Shown here: piece after piece, positions 37,229-44,751 of the stretch
Layout of the letters: every line of letters starts with the position of its first letter
Position numbering within the stretch: the stretch's first letter is position 1
Source: Nostocales cyanobacterium LEGE 11386
Lineage (GTDB): Bacteria; Cyanobacteriota; Cyanobacteriia; Cyanobacteriales; Nostocaceae
DNA: 63,438 bases
Reading direction: 5' to 3'
NCBI GenBank assembly: GCA_015207155.1
Contig: JADEXK010000035.1
Location: forward strand, 1 to 63,438
Program-made: the position numbers and the translations under genes
The notes under the pieces: generated by a model
Seen by the model: only the letters and a program-made list of their open reading frames with translations
What the model was told of the DNA's origin: nothing
Databases searched by the model: none

Positions 37229-38935
37229 ATGGGTGTGGCTCCTCAAGCAGGGGAAAACACTGACAGTGCTGCCTCTTTAACCCCAGCCTTTAAATTTGAT
37301 CCGATTGATGCTGCCTTGGCAGATTTAAAAGCAGGTCGCGTCATCGTGGTAGTGGATGATGAAAATAGAGAAAATGAAGGCGACTTAATTTGTGCAGCCC
37401 AATTTGCTACACCCGATATGATTAATTTCATGGCGGTGGAAGCCAGAGGGCTGATTTGTCTGGCGATGACAGGCGATCGCCTAGATGAATTAGACTTACC
37501 CTTAATGGTTAGCAATATTACAGATACTAACCAGACTGCTTTTACGGTGAGTATTGACGCAGGGCCGCATTTGGGTGTGAGTACTGGGATTTCAGCAGAA
37601 GATCGTGCCCGTACTATCCAAGTAACGCTCAACCCAGCTACACAACCTTCAGATTTACGTCGTCCTGGTCATATTTTTCCCATTCGAGCTAGGGCAGGCG
37701 GCGTACTCAAACGGGCAGGACATACGGAAGCGGCTGTTGATTTATCGCGACTAGCAGGACTATACCCAGCTGGGGTAATTTGTGAGATTCAAAACCCTGA
37801 TGGTTCAATGGCGCGGTTGCCCCAGTTAATTGAATATGCTCAACATCACAATCTGAAAATAATTAGTATTGCGGACTTAATCAGTTATCGTCTGCGACAT
37901 GATCGCTTGGTATATCGTGAAGTCGTCACCAAGCTACCCAGTCAGTTCGGTCAATTTGATATTTATGCCTACCGCCACACCCTCGACAACACAGAACACG
38001 TTGCCATTGTTAAAGGCGATCCTGCTCATTTCCAAGATGAGCCAGTCATGGTACGGATGCACTCCGAATGCTTAACTGGTGACGCTTTGGGTTCTTTGCG
38101 GTGCGACTGTCGGATGCAGCTGCAAGCGGCACTAAAAATGATTGAGAGTGCAGGTCAAGGTGTAGTGGTCTACCTGCGGCAAGAAGGGCGGGGAATTGGC
38201 TTGATTAATAAGCTCAAAGCCTACTCTCTACAAGATATGGGACTCGATACGGTAGAGGCGAACGAGCGCTTGGGATTTCCAGCTGACTTGCGCGATTATG
38301 GTATGGGAGCGCAGATGCTAATGGACTTAGGCGTGAAAAAAATTCGCCTGATTACCAATAATCCTCGCAAAATTGCCGGAGTCAAAGGCTACGGTTTGGA
38401 AGTAGTTGATCGCGTGCCACTGTTGATTGAAGCCAATGACTACAATTCTTATTACTTGGCAACTAAGGCAAAAAAACTAGGTCATATGCTGTTACAGACT
38501 TATCTAGTGACAGTCGCACTCCATTGGCAAGATGACCCGCAATTAGTAACGAAACGCTATGAGCGTTTAGAGAAACTACGGCATTTAGCCAAAAGCCATG
38601 ACTTATTATTACAAGAAGAAGCGCGTCCACTAGGGCTGGCCCTATTTGATGAGCCAGCCTTGACAGTACACTTGGGTTTTGATCAAGCAAAAGTTGCTGC
38701 TTGTGATTGGTATCAGCAGAATGGCCATCCTTACCTACAAGCGATTTTCCAAATTCTAGACAATCTAGCTACTTTACCTTACACCCACAAGTTAGAATTT
38801 TTGATTTCTTCTGGTAGTGATCCTTTGAGTAACTTGCAAGTCAAACTAGATCGGCAGAGTTTCTCCTTGGATACGTTACCTTCGACGATATGCGATCGCT
38901 TGGAAACTCAGCAAATCTACAGCTTTAGTAAATAG
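37229..38935 (+). CDS. ribBA: Bifunctional DHBP synthase / GTP cyclohydrolase II
   Basis: RibBA supplies both starting compounds for riboflavin: dihydroxybutanone phosphate from ribulose-5-phosphate, and the pyrimidine from GTP. The RibB domain shows VVVDDENRENEGDLI, HTEAAVDLSRLAG and its active acids. The RibA domain shows MHSECLTGDALGSLRCDC (zinc Cys set), RQEGRGIGL and NPRKIAGVKGYGLEVVDRVPL. About 150 residues follow RibA, an extension usual for cyanobacterial RibBA but of unknown role. I chose ATG 37229, which has GGAAGGA eight bases upstream. The longer GTG 37166 lacks a ribosome site and would add 21 residues. Confidence 0.94.
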   Translation: MGVAPQAGENTDSAASLTPAFKFDPIDAALADLKAGRVIVVVDDENRENEGDLICAAQFATPDMINFMAVEARGLICLAMTGDRLDELDLPLMVSNITDTNQTAFTVSIDAGPHLGVSTGISAEDRARTIQVTLNPATQPSDLRRPGHIFPIRARAGGVLKRAGHTEAAVDLSRLAGLYPAGVICEIQNPDGSMARLPQLIEYAQHHNLKIISIADLISYRLRHDRLVYREVVTKLPSQFGQFDIYAYRHTLDNTEHVAIVKGDPAHFQDEPVMVRMHSECLTGDALGSLRCDCRMQLQAALKMIESAGQGVVVYLRQEGRGIGLINKLKAYSLQDMGLDTVEANERLGFPADLRDYGMGAQMLMDLGVKKIRLITNNPRKIAGVKGYGLEVVDRVPLLIEANDYNSYYLATKAKKLGHMLLQTYLVTVALHWQDDPQLVTKRYERLEKLRHLAKSHDLLLQEEARPLGLALFDEPALTVHLGFDQAKVAACDWYQQNGHPYLQAIFQILDNLATLPYTHKLEFLISSGSDPLSNLQVKLDRQSFSLDTLPSTICDRLETQQIYSFSK

Positions 38936-39063
38936 GCTAAATTAAATTGCTTGCGATTTTGCCAAAAGTGTGGTATTGGACATAATCAATATAATAATCT
39001 ACAACGCCTTCTTTGAATGGTAAACTCAAACAAATTAGTATTTTTGCTTGAGTAAATCATTAA

Positions 39064-39948
39064 TTATTGATTTGCTCGATAAATGGGAGTTAGCTGACGA
39101 TAAGTGTGAAGTAAGCGCAGAAATTTATCGGCATCAAAACTGATGGGATCAATTTTTTGACCAGAACGATCTACTTCTCGATGGGTAGTGATCCGATAGT
39201 CTGGCACTTGACTTTGAGCAATTAGCCAAGCAAGAGAATTATATTGTGCTTCTGTGTAACCACTATGAAATTTTTGGAAGTTATTTCCGCGACCATCTGG
39301 TGGTGTTTCCAAAGAAACGTGATAAGCAAAATTATTTACAGAAGATGGTAAACTAGGATTCGTCGTCACAGTTTCAGAACCATTGGGACTTTCAAAAACC
39401 GAGTTAGCAGCGCCAAAAGCTCGTTTGTCTGGAGGAACTAAATAAACAACTGTCCCATCTAGCTTGATCAAAGCGTGATAACTCGCTTGTACACTTTCAT
39501 CTGTGTGGGGTGTTTGAAAGAAATTAACGGCGCTGGAGGCAGAATCGCCAGTTTCATGAAGGACAACAATCGCTTGATTATTCAGAGGCAAGTTATTCAA
39601 ATCTTGGGTATACCGCTCTCCATAATTACTTGGATGTACTGAGACGATTTCATACCTGGGTTTGTACTTTGCGAAAGCTTCTGTAGTTCTGTATCTTCCA
39701 GAAGTTTGATTAGTGTTTACAGGGGATGGTGTTAAACCTTCTTGAGTTGTATCCTCTTGGTTTTTTGCTGATTGCAATTCAGCCTGGGGATATTGACTCC
39801 AATTTGGAGTTAAATCTGAAAATTCTGAATTTGCAGTTGTCGTATTATTTGGTAATTGTGTTGCTTTTCCGGCCAACAACGCCACAATCAAAGCGACGAA
39901 TATTAGGGAAATGAGTAGTACTCTAGTCGCCCAGTCTGTAAACCTCAT
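39064..39948 (-). CDS. N-acetylmuramoyl-L-alanine amidase (amidase_2 fold)
   Basis: This is a 294-residue membrane-anchored or exported amidase that would cut the peptide from peptidoglycan. The N-terminus has one hydrophobic segment, VLLISLIFVALIVALLAG (about 10-28). A low-complexity linker to about residue 95 follows. The amidase_2 domain has the zinc ligands His in IVVLHETGD, His in TTHREVD and Asp in KIDPISFD. Length and layout agree with AmiD/AmpD-like enzymes. It is unlinked to a cell-wall operon here. Start is ATG 39948. Confidence 0.87.
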   Translation of the reverse strand: MRFTDWATRVLLISLIFVALIVALLAGKATQLPNNTTTANSEFSDLTPNWSQYPQAELQSAKNQEDTTQEGLTPSPVNTNQTSGRYRTTEAFAKYKPRYEIVSVHPSNYGERYTQDLNNLPLNNQAIVVLHETGDSASSAVNFFQTPHTDESVQASYHALIKLDGTVVYLVPPDKRAFGAANSVFESPNGSETVTTNPSLPSSVNNFAYHVSLETPPDGRGNNFQKFHSGYTEAQYNSLAWLIAQSQVPDYRITTHREVDRSGQKIDPISFDADKFLRLLHTYRQLTPIYRANQ

Positions 39949-40116
39949 TTTTCTAAATAATCTAAATAATTAGTAAATTAAATATTAAACACGCTATTAC
40001 TCATTTTAGAAACATTCATCCACAGCCCGAAAAACTTAAAAGCTGAATAACCATGATTTTACTAGGTGAAGCACTTGATTAACCTTTCTCTTTTCGCTCT
40101 GCGGTGAGATTTCCAT

Positions 40117-40150
40117 AAAAAATAGCCACCCCCTTGCGGAAGCGGCCATT
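40117..40150 (-). terminator. groEL terminator
   Basis: On the minus strand a 12-bp stem (ATGGCCGCTTCC with GGGGGTGGCTAT, several G-U pairs) with GCAA loop is followed by six U. It is about 20-50 bases after the groEL stop. Confidence 0.85.
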
Positions 40151-40171
40151 CTTTAAATCAGGGTAAAGACC

Positions 40172-41809
40172 TTAGTAATCAAAGTCACCGCCACCCATAC
40201 CACCGCCTGCAGCAGGAGCAGCATCTTTAGGCTCAGGCTTGTCAACAATGATACATTCGGTTGTCAACACCATACCAGCGATAGAAGCAGCGTTTTGCAA
40301 AGCAGAACGAGTCACCTTGGCAGGGTCAACAATACCAGCAGTCAACAAATCAACGAATTCGTTGGTTGCAGCGTTGTAGCCAACGTTGAAATCTTTTTCT
40401 TTCACACGTTCAGCAATTACTGCACCATTTTGACCAGCGTTTTCAGCAATTCGCTTCAGAGGCGCAGGCAAAGCACGCACGACAATCAAAGCACCAATCA
40501 ACTCTTCACCGGTGAGTTTGCTGTTTGCCCACTCTTCCAGTCCAGGAGCCAGGTGAGCTAAAGTTGTACCACCGCCAGGAACAATACCTTCTTCCACAGC
40601 AGCTTTGGTGGCGTTGATAGCGTCTTCTAGGCGCAGTTTCTTATCTTTCATTTCGGTTTCAGTGGCTGCACCCACTTTCACCACTGCGACACCACCAGAG
40701 AGTTTAGCAAGACGTTCTTGCAGTTTTTCTTTGTCGTAGGAAGATTCGGTTTCATCCATCTGACGACGGATTTGTTCGCAACGAGCCTTCACAGCCACTT
40801 CGTTACCTTCAGCAACAATAGTGGTGTTGTCCTTGGTAATGGTGACACGGCGAGCTTTACCTAGGCTTTCCAGCTTGGTATTTTCTAGCTTCAGACCAGC
40901 GTCTTCGGTGATTAATTGACCACCAGTAAGAACAGCGATATCTTCCAGCATTGCTTTGCGGCGATCGCCAAAACCAGGAGCTTTTACAGCTGCAACGTTC
41001 AGCACACCCCGCAAGCGGTTAACCACCAAGGTGGCCAAAGCTTCTTTTTCAATATCTTCGGCAATAATTACCAAAGGACGACCAGCGCGCGCTACTTGTT
41101 CGAGAACTGGTACCAGGTCTTGAACTAAGGCAATTTTCTTATCGGTTAGCAGCAAGAAAGGCTCATCAAAAATCGCTTCCATCCGCTCAGCGTCGGTAGC
41201 GAAGTAGGGAGAAATATAGCCTTTATCAAAGCGCATCCCTTCGGTGATTTCCAATTCAGTGGTCATAGATTTCCCTTCTTCTAGGGAAATTACGCCTTCT
41301 TTGCCCACCTTGTCCATGGCTTGGGCAATCATCTGACCGACTTCTTCGTCGTTACCAGCTGAAATAGAACCAACCTGGGCGATCGCTTTGGAATCTTCTA
41401 CTGGACGAGCGTATTCAGCAATTTTGTCTACAAGGAAGTTAGTAGCTTTATCAATACCACGCTTTAGCGAAATTGCATTAGCGCCAGCAGCAACGTTCCG
41501 CAAGCCTTCCTTGACCATAGCGTGAGCCAAAACGGTGGCAGTAGTGGTGCCATCGCCCGCAGCATCGTTGGTTTTAGAAGCAGCCTGACGAATCAAAGCC
41601 ACACCAGTATTTTCAATGTGGTCTTCTAATTCAATTTCTTTGGCGATAGTTACACCGTCATTGACGATTTGCGGTGCGCCAAATTTCTTTTCTAGAACTA
41701 CGTTGCGACCTTTCGGGCCAAGGGTAACAGCTACAGCCTCAGCTAAGATGTCAATGCCTCGCTCCAGGGCGCGACGGGCGTTTTCGTTGTAGATAATGCG
41801 CTTTGCCAT
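40172..41809 (-). CDS. groEL: Chaperonin GroEL
   Basis: This is the 545-residue subunit of the 60-kDa chaperonin. Diagnostic stretches are GRNVVLEKKFGAPQIVNDGVTIAKEIELEDHIENTGVALIRQAASKTNDAAGDGTTTATVLA with the ATP-site DGTTT, AVKAPGFGDRRKAMLEDIA, and EEGIVPGGGTTLAHL. The C-terminus ends with a GGMGGGDFDY tail rather than the many GGM repeats of E. coli. It follows groES in an operon with a CIRCE element; cyanobacteria usually also have a second, unlinked groEL. Confidence 0.98.
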   Translation of the reverse strand: MAKRIIYNENARRALERGIDILAEAVAVTLGPKGRNVVLEKKFGAPQIVNDGVTIAKEIELEDHIENTGVALIRQAASKTNDAAGDGTTTATVLAHAMVKEGLRNVAAGANAISLKRGIDKATNFLVDKIAEYARPVEDSKAIAQVGSISAGNDEEVGQMIAQAMDKVGKEGVISLEEGKSMTTELEITEGMRFDKGYISPYFATDAERMEAIFDEPFLLLTDKKIALVQDLVPVLEQVARAGRPLVIIAEDIEKEALATLVVNRLRGVLNVAAVKAPGFGDRRKAMLEDIAVLTGGQLITEDAGLKLENTKLESLGKARRVTITKDNTTIVAEGNEVAVKARCEQIRRQMDETESSYDKEKLQERLAKLSGGVAVVKVGAATETEMKDKKLRLEDAINATKAAVEEGIVPGGGTTLAHLAPGLEEWANSKLTGEELIGALIVVRALPAPLKRIAENAGQNGAVIAERVKEKDFNVGYNAATNEFVDLLTAGIVDPAKVTRSALQNAASIAGMVLTTECIIVDKPEPKDAAPAAGGGMGGGDFDY

Positions 41810-41854
41810 AGGTGTCTCAATTTCAGGGAGTAAGTTGTCAATCTTGTTTTAATT

Positions 41855-41899
41855 TGGCATTGGGCATTGGGCATTGGGCTTCCCCATTCCCCACTCCCT
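41855..41899. repeat. Heptamer repeats in the groES-groEL gap
   Basis: Three units of GGCATTG/TTGGGCA type in a row are followed by CCCCATTCCCCACTCCC. The 91-bp space inside the operon thus holds a low-complexity repeat also seen near 47.85-47.93 kb. Confidence 0.7.
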
Positions 41900-41900
41900 A

Positions 41901-42212
41901 TTAGTTGACGACTGCTAAGATATCTTTCTCAGAAAGCAGTACATACTCTTCGGTGCCGAGCTTGATATCGGTGCCAGCGTACTTGGAGTACAGCACTTTA
42001 TCTCCGACTTTAATGTCTAATTCCTGACGGCTACCGTCATCGTTACGCTTGCCAGGGCCAAGGGCGACTACTTCCCCTACTTGGGGTTTTTCCTGAGCAT
42101 TGTCGGGCAAATACAGACCACCTGCGGTCTTTTCTTCAGGGGCGCTCACTTTGACAAAAACGCGATCGCCTAGGGGTTTAACTGTAGAAACGCTTAAAGT
42201 TACAGCTGCCAT
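41901..42212 (-). CDS. groES: Co-chaperonin GroES
   Basis: GroES is the 103-residue lid of the GroEL chamber. VKPLGDRVFVKVSAPEEKTAGGLYLPDNAQEKPQVGEVVALGPGK and the DIKVGDKVLYSKYAGTDIKLGTEEYVLLSEKDILAVV end are diagnostic, with the mobile loop near residues 25-35. It is the first gene of the groESL operon and lies 20 bp downstream of a perfect CIRCE operator. Start is ATG 42212. Confidence 0.98.
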   Translation of the reverse strand: MAAVTLSVSTVKPLGDRVFVKVSAPEEKTAGGLYLPDNAQEKPQVGEVVALGPGKRNDDGSRQELDIKVGDKVLYSKYAGTDIKLGTEEYVLLSEKDILAVVN

Positions 42213-42232
42213 AAATATTTATTTCTCCAGAG

Positions 42233-42259
42233 TTAGCACTCTCAACTCCTGAGTGCTAA
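42233..42259 (-). promoter_or_regulatory. CIRCE operator of groESL (HrcA site)
   Basis: TTAGCACTC (42233-42241), nine bases, then GAGTGCTAA (42251-42259): an exact match to the CIRCE consensus. It lies in the leader 20 bases before the groES start, where the HrcA repressor binds in cyanobacteria. Confidence 0.96.
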
Positions 42260-42522
42260 TTTACCTAACAGCAGCATCCCATGGCAACAATTACCTGAGT
42301 ACGGGTTCCCGCACTCAGAAAGTGCAGGATTACTTACAGTATAAATACTTGATTATTTCTATCTTTCAGGTTCTGTTTGGTAAGTTACGAATATTTTTAT
42401 CTGGATAAATTTATTTGCAAAGTCGGGAAATTGTTATAGAACTGTAATCAGGGTGCCGCTCGATGAGTAACATTACAGTGATCCAGTGCAGCAGTCAAAT
42501 CCCTAAAACCACTCAGTCTTAG

Positions 42523-42939
42523 ACAAAAAAGCCTTAAGTAATTGTGTGGAAGCTTTAGGAATTGCCAAAATTCAGCGCCGCATTTTGATTTGTATTGAAC
42601 AAACAATTGCTGATTGCTGTTCTAAACAATTTAGTCTGGAATCCTGAGAATACTTGAAAAAGCGACAACTTCAAGAGCTAAAACTTGATCGGCTGCATGA
42701 CAGTCATTCCATGTGCATAATTAAAACTAAAGCCAATTGCTTGCGAGTTTGTTGTTCTAGACCGATAATAGTTGTCTACCCAGATGGTGCCCGGTATCGC
42801 CAAGCAAACCCGGAAGTTATTGAGCGGATCATCCCAGAACACTTAATCGGCAATTAAGGTGGTGGAAGAATATGCATTTTTAACCCATCTTTTGCCGGAT
42901 ACTCCCCTACTTGCTTGTGAACATTTGATAAAGGCTTAA
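42523..42939 (+). pseudogene. Broken 2Fe-2S ferredoxin gene (thioredoxin-like ferredoxin family)
   Basis: Translation from about 42523 resembles cyanobacterial thioredoxin-like 2Fe-2S ferredoxins. It reads EALGIAKIQRRILICIEQ..CC, then SLES, a TGA at 42645-42647 where the family has Trp (SLESWEYLK), then EYLKKRQLQELKL, KANCLRVCCSRPIIVVYPDG and PEVIERIIPEHLIGN. A TAA at 42855-42857 ends this frame. The remaining family C-terminus (VVEEYAFLTHLLP) is in the next frame, so there is also a one-base frameshift near 42857. No ATG is at the expected start. All four likely cluster Cys still stand. It is on the plus strand between groES and a response regulator. Family naming is from recall. Confidence 0.75.
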
Positions 42940-43265
42940 CATCCGCAGGATATAGTAAAGCAGTAAGCCTATGAAAGCGCGGGTTGTTTTGAAGTTAGGG
43001 TCATCTTGAGCCAATACGTAACTTGTGAATCGGAAAGATTATTATTTAATCAGTGTTTTTTCACCCGCCACTTTCAAAGCGATATATAATAACGCATTAT
43101 AAATACTACTGCTCTACGTATCCTTACCGGACATTTGCCAATGAGCTAGTAGTCTCACAGAAAGTGATCACCACTTTTGAGACTTTCAGAAAACAAAGGC
43201 AAGTTAAGTGGGAACAGGACAACATCTCAACAATCCACCATAGAGGATAACCATTCAAGACCTTG
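42940..43265. other. Gene-free leader of the response regulator
   Basis: About 325 bp lie between the pseudogene and the response regulator start and should hold its promoter. Short open frames in it show no family character. No structured RNA was recognised. Confidence 0.45.
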
Positions 43266-43943
43266 ATGGACCGAAGCGCGACAAGTGCCACTGCTATGAA
43301 AGAGCCCAGCATGAAAGATCACAAACGACTTCTACTGATTGATGATGACCCTAACCTCATCTTGCTGGTGAAGGATTACCTGGAATTCAGAGGCTATGAA
43401 GTCAACACTGCCGAAAATGGACGAGAAGCTCTGGAAATTCTCGAACAAGATGTTCCAGACATGATTATCTGTGACGTAATGATGCCGGAAATGGACGGAT
43501 ATACTTTTGTAGAACAAGTCCGGCAAAACGAGCGTACTGGCTGGATTCCCGTCCTCTTCCTTTCAGCCAAAGGACAAAGTGCAGACCGAGTTAAAGGTCT
43601 AAATAAAGGGGCTGATGTATACATGGTCAAGCCCTTTGAGCCTGAAGAACTCGTAGCGCAAGTAGAATCTTCGCTGAAGCAAACTATCCGTTGGAAAGAA
43701 CACCAAGCCAAAGGAGGAGAAAACGGTTCCCGTATTCAAGTTCCCTTCGATGTGCAGTTAACCCCAACTGAACTGAAAGTAGTACAGTTTGTCGCTAGAG
43801 GGTTAGCTAACCGGGAAATCGCTGAAGAATTAAACGTTAGTCAGCGCACAGTTGAAAGCCATGTGTCCAATATGTTGGGCAAAACCAATCTTCACAACCG
43901 CACTGAACTAGCACGTTGGGCGATTGAGAATCAAATGGCTTAA
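43266..43943 (+). CDS. NarL/LuxR-type response regulator (Ycf29-like)
   Basis: This is a DNA-binding response regulator of about 225 residues. The receiver domain has the acidic pocket LLLIDDDPN, the phosphoacceptor Asp in IICDVMMPEMDG (about residue 70), Ser in LFLSAKG and Lys in VKPFEPEEL. The C-terminal LuxR helix-turn-helix is LTPTELKVVQFVARGLANREIAEELNVSQRTVESHVSNML. It matches a family well conserved in cyanobacteria and in red-algal plastids as Ycf29. ATG starts exist at 43266, 43296 and 43311; the receiver itself begins at the last (MKDHKRLLL), so the true start could be 43311. No histidine kinase is next to it. Confidence 0.87.
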   Translation: MDRSATSATAMKEPSMKDHKRLLLIDDDPNLILLVKDYLEFRGYEVNTAENGREALEILEQDVPDMIICDVMMPEMDGYTFVEQVRQNERTGWIPVLFLSAKGQSADRVKGLNKGADVYMVKPFEPEELVAQVESSLKQTIRWKEHQAKGGENGSRIQVPFDVQLTPTELKVVQFVARGLANREIAEELNVSQRTVESHVSNMLGKTNLHNRTELARWAIENQMA

Positions 43944-44178
43944 TTATCTATCAGCATTCAGCCGTCAGCTTTTAACTGTTTAACTAACTGCTGACAGCTG
44001 ATAGCCACATCACAAGTCTTTTACTTTGGGGGTGGATTGGTGACAATTTTCTCTCTACAGCTCATCCAAGTGAGTTAAAGCGCTTTGAATTGGGAACATC
44101 TTTCACACAGTTCCAGCGCAAAGCATTACTACACCCCATTGAGCATTAGACAAAGCTAAGACAGGGTACATTACAGGA

Positions 44179-44240
44179 AGACGGCGGGAGAGCCTCATCC
44201 TTCAAGGGTTGAGATGAACCGTCGTCTGCTGTTTTAGTCA
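44179..44240 (+). ncRNA. Candidate structured RNA or terminator
   Basis: The outer stem AGACGGCGG (44179-44187) pairs with CCGTCGTCT (44219-44227), 9 bp with one G-U. An inner hairpin CTCA-T-CCT / GGG-T-TGAG closes on a TCAA loop, and a short GTTTTA follows. The nested shape with a T-rich tail could be the 3' end of a small RNA or the terminator of the response regulator. No known RNA family was recognised, so the type is tentative. Confidence 0.4.
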
Positions 44241-44247
44241 TTAATCC

Positions 44248-44285
44248 TTGGTTATTGTTAATAATAATTAAAGATTAATAACCAA
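44248..44285. repeat. AT-rich inverted repeat
   Basis: TTGGTTATT (44248-44256) and AATAACCAA (44277-44285), perfect 9-bp arms with a 20-base AT-only-like loop. Confidence 0.6.
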
Positions 44286-44294
44286 TATCTAACG

Positions 44295-44321
44295 CATCCC
44301 ACGGCTTATAGTCGTGGGATG
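44295..44321. terminator. GC-rich hairpin
   Basis: CATCCCACG (44295-44303) pairs perfectly with CGTGGGATG (44313-44321), loop of nine, followed by TCTGTTTTG. It may be a terminator on the plus strand; hairpins of the CCCACG...CGTGGG type also occur at ends of IS200/IS605-like elements, but no transposase is near. Confidence 0.5.
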
Positions 44322-44404
44322 TCTGTTTTGATTGCTGTCAAAAGGGCATTTAAACAGTTTTTTTGATAAAACTGAAACTCTTTAATTATTCGTAAACTAT
44401 AAAA

Positions 44405-44476
44405 AGCCCGTGACGAGGATTGAACTCGTGACCTCACCCTTACCAAGGGTGTGCTCTACCACTGAGCCACACGGGC
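44405..44476 (-). tRNA. tRNA-Thr (GGT)
   Basis: The minus strand folds to a full 72-nt cloverleaf: acceptor GCCCGTG/CACGGGC, D arm GCTC-AGTGGTA-GAGC, anticodon stem CACCC/GGGTG with loop TTGGTAA (anticodon GGT), and T arm ACGAG-TTCAATC-CTCGT. CCA is not encoded. Confidence 0.96.
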
Positions 44477-44563
44477 AAAAATTAACCTTAATCTTAGAGT
44501 TATGAGCTATAAATCTGTAAACTCTATCAGTTACTCAGCAATTATAACTCACAACTTCAGAAG

Positions 44564-44649
44564 TGGTGGGCCGGGCTGGATTTGAACCAGCGTAGGCGCT
44601 AGCCAACGGATTTACAGTCCGTCTCCATTAACCACTCGGACACCGACCC
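44564..44649 (-). tRNA. tRNA-Tyr (GTA)
   Basis: A class II tRNA with a long variable arm. Acceptor GGGTCGG/CCGGCCC, anticodon stem ACGGA/TCCGT with loop CTGTAAA (anticodon GTA), and a T arm with GGTTCAAATCC. The discriminator A and CCA (44564-44566) appear to be encoded. It lies 90 bp upstream of tRNA-Thr on the same strand. Confidence 0.96.
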
Positions 44650-44751
44650 ATTTGTCTCACGATTATCAATCGTAGCACCAGGCTTGAGAAATTGCAACAA
44701 GTTAAAAAATTTAGAGAAACTGGGTTTTTCCACAAACCCAGTTTCTCACTA

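Larger units (their letters stand above)
43944..44404. other. Hairpin-rich gene-free region
   Basis: About 460 bp lie between the response regulator and tRNA-Thr. It holds a short TCAGC/GCTGA inverted repeat near 43950-44005 and three consecutive hairpins at 44179-44227, 44248-44285 and 44295-44321 that are described separately. No open frame of note. Confidence 0.6.

Noticed and set aside
42645..42647. TGA recoding (Trp or selenocysteine) in the ferredoxin remnant
   Set aside because: A second stop, a frameshift and a missing start codon make simple decay the better explanation.
44295..44321. Remnant of an IS200/IS605 element
   Set aside because: Only one hairpin of suitable look is present, without a transposase gene or a second end.
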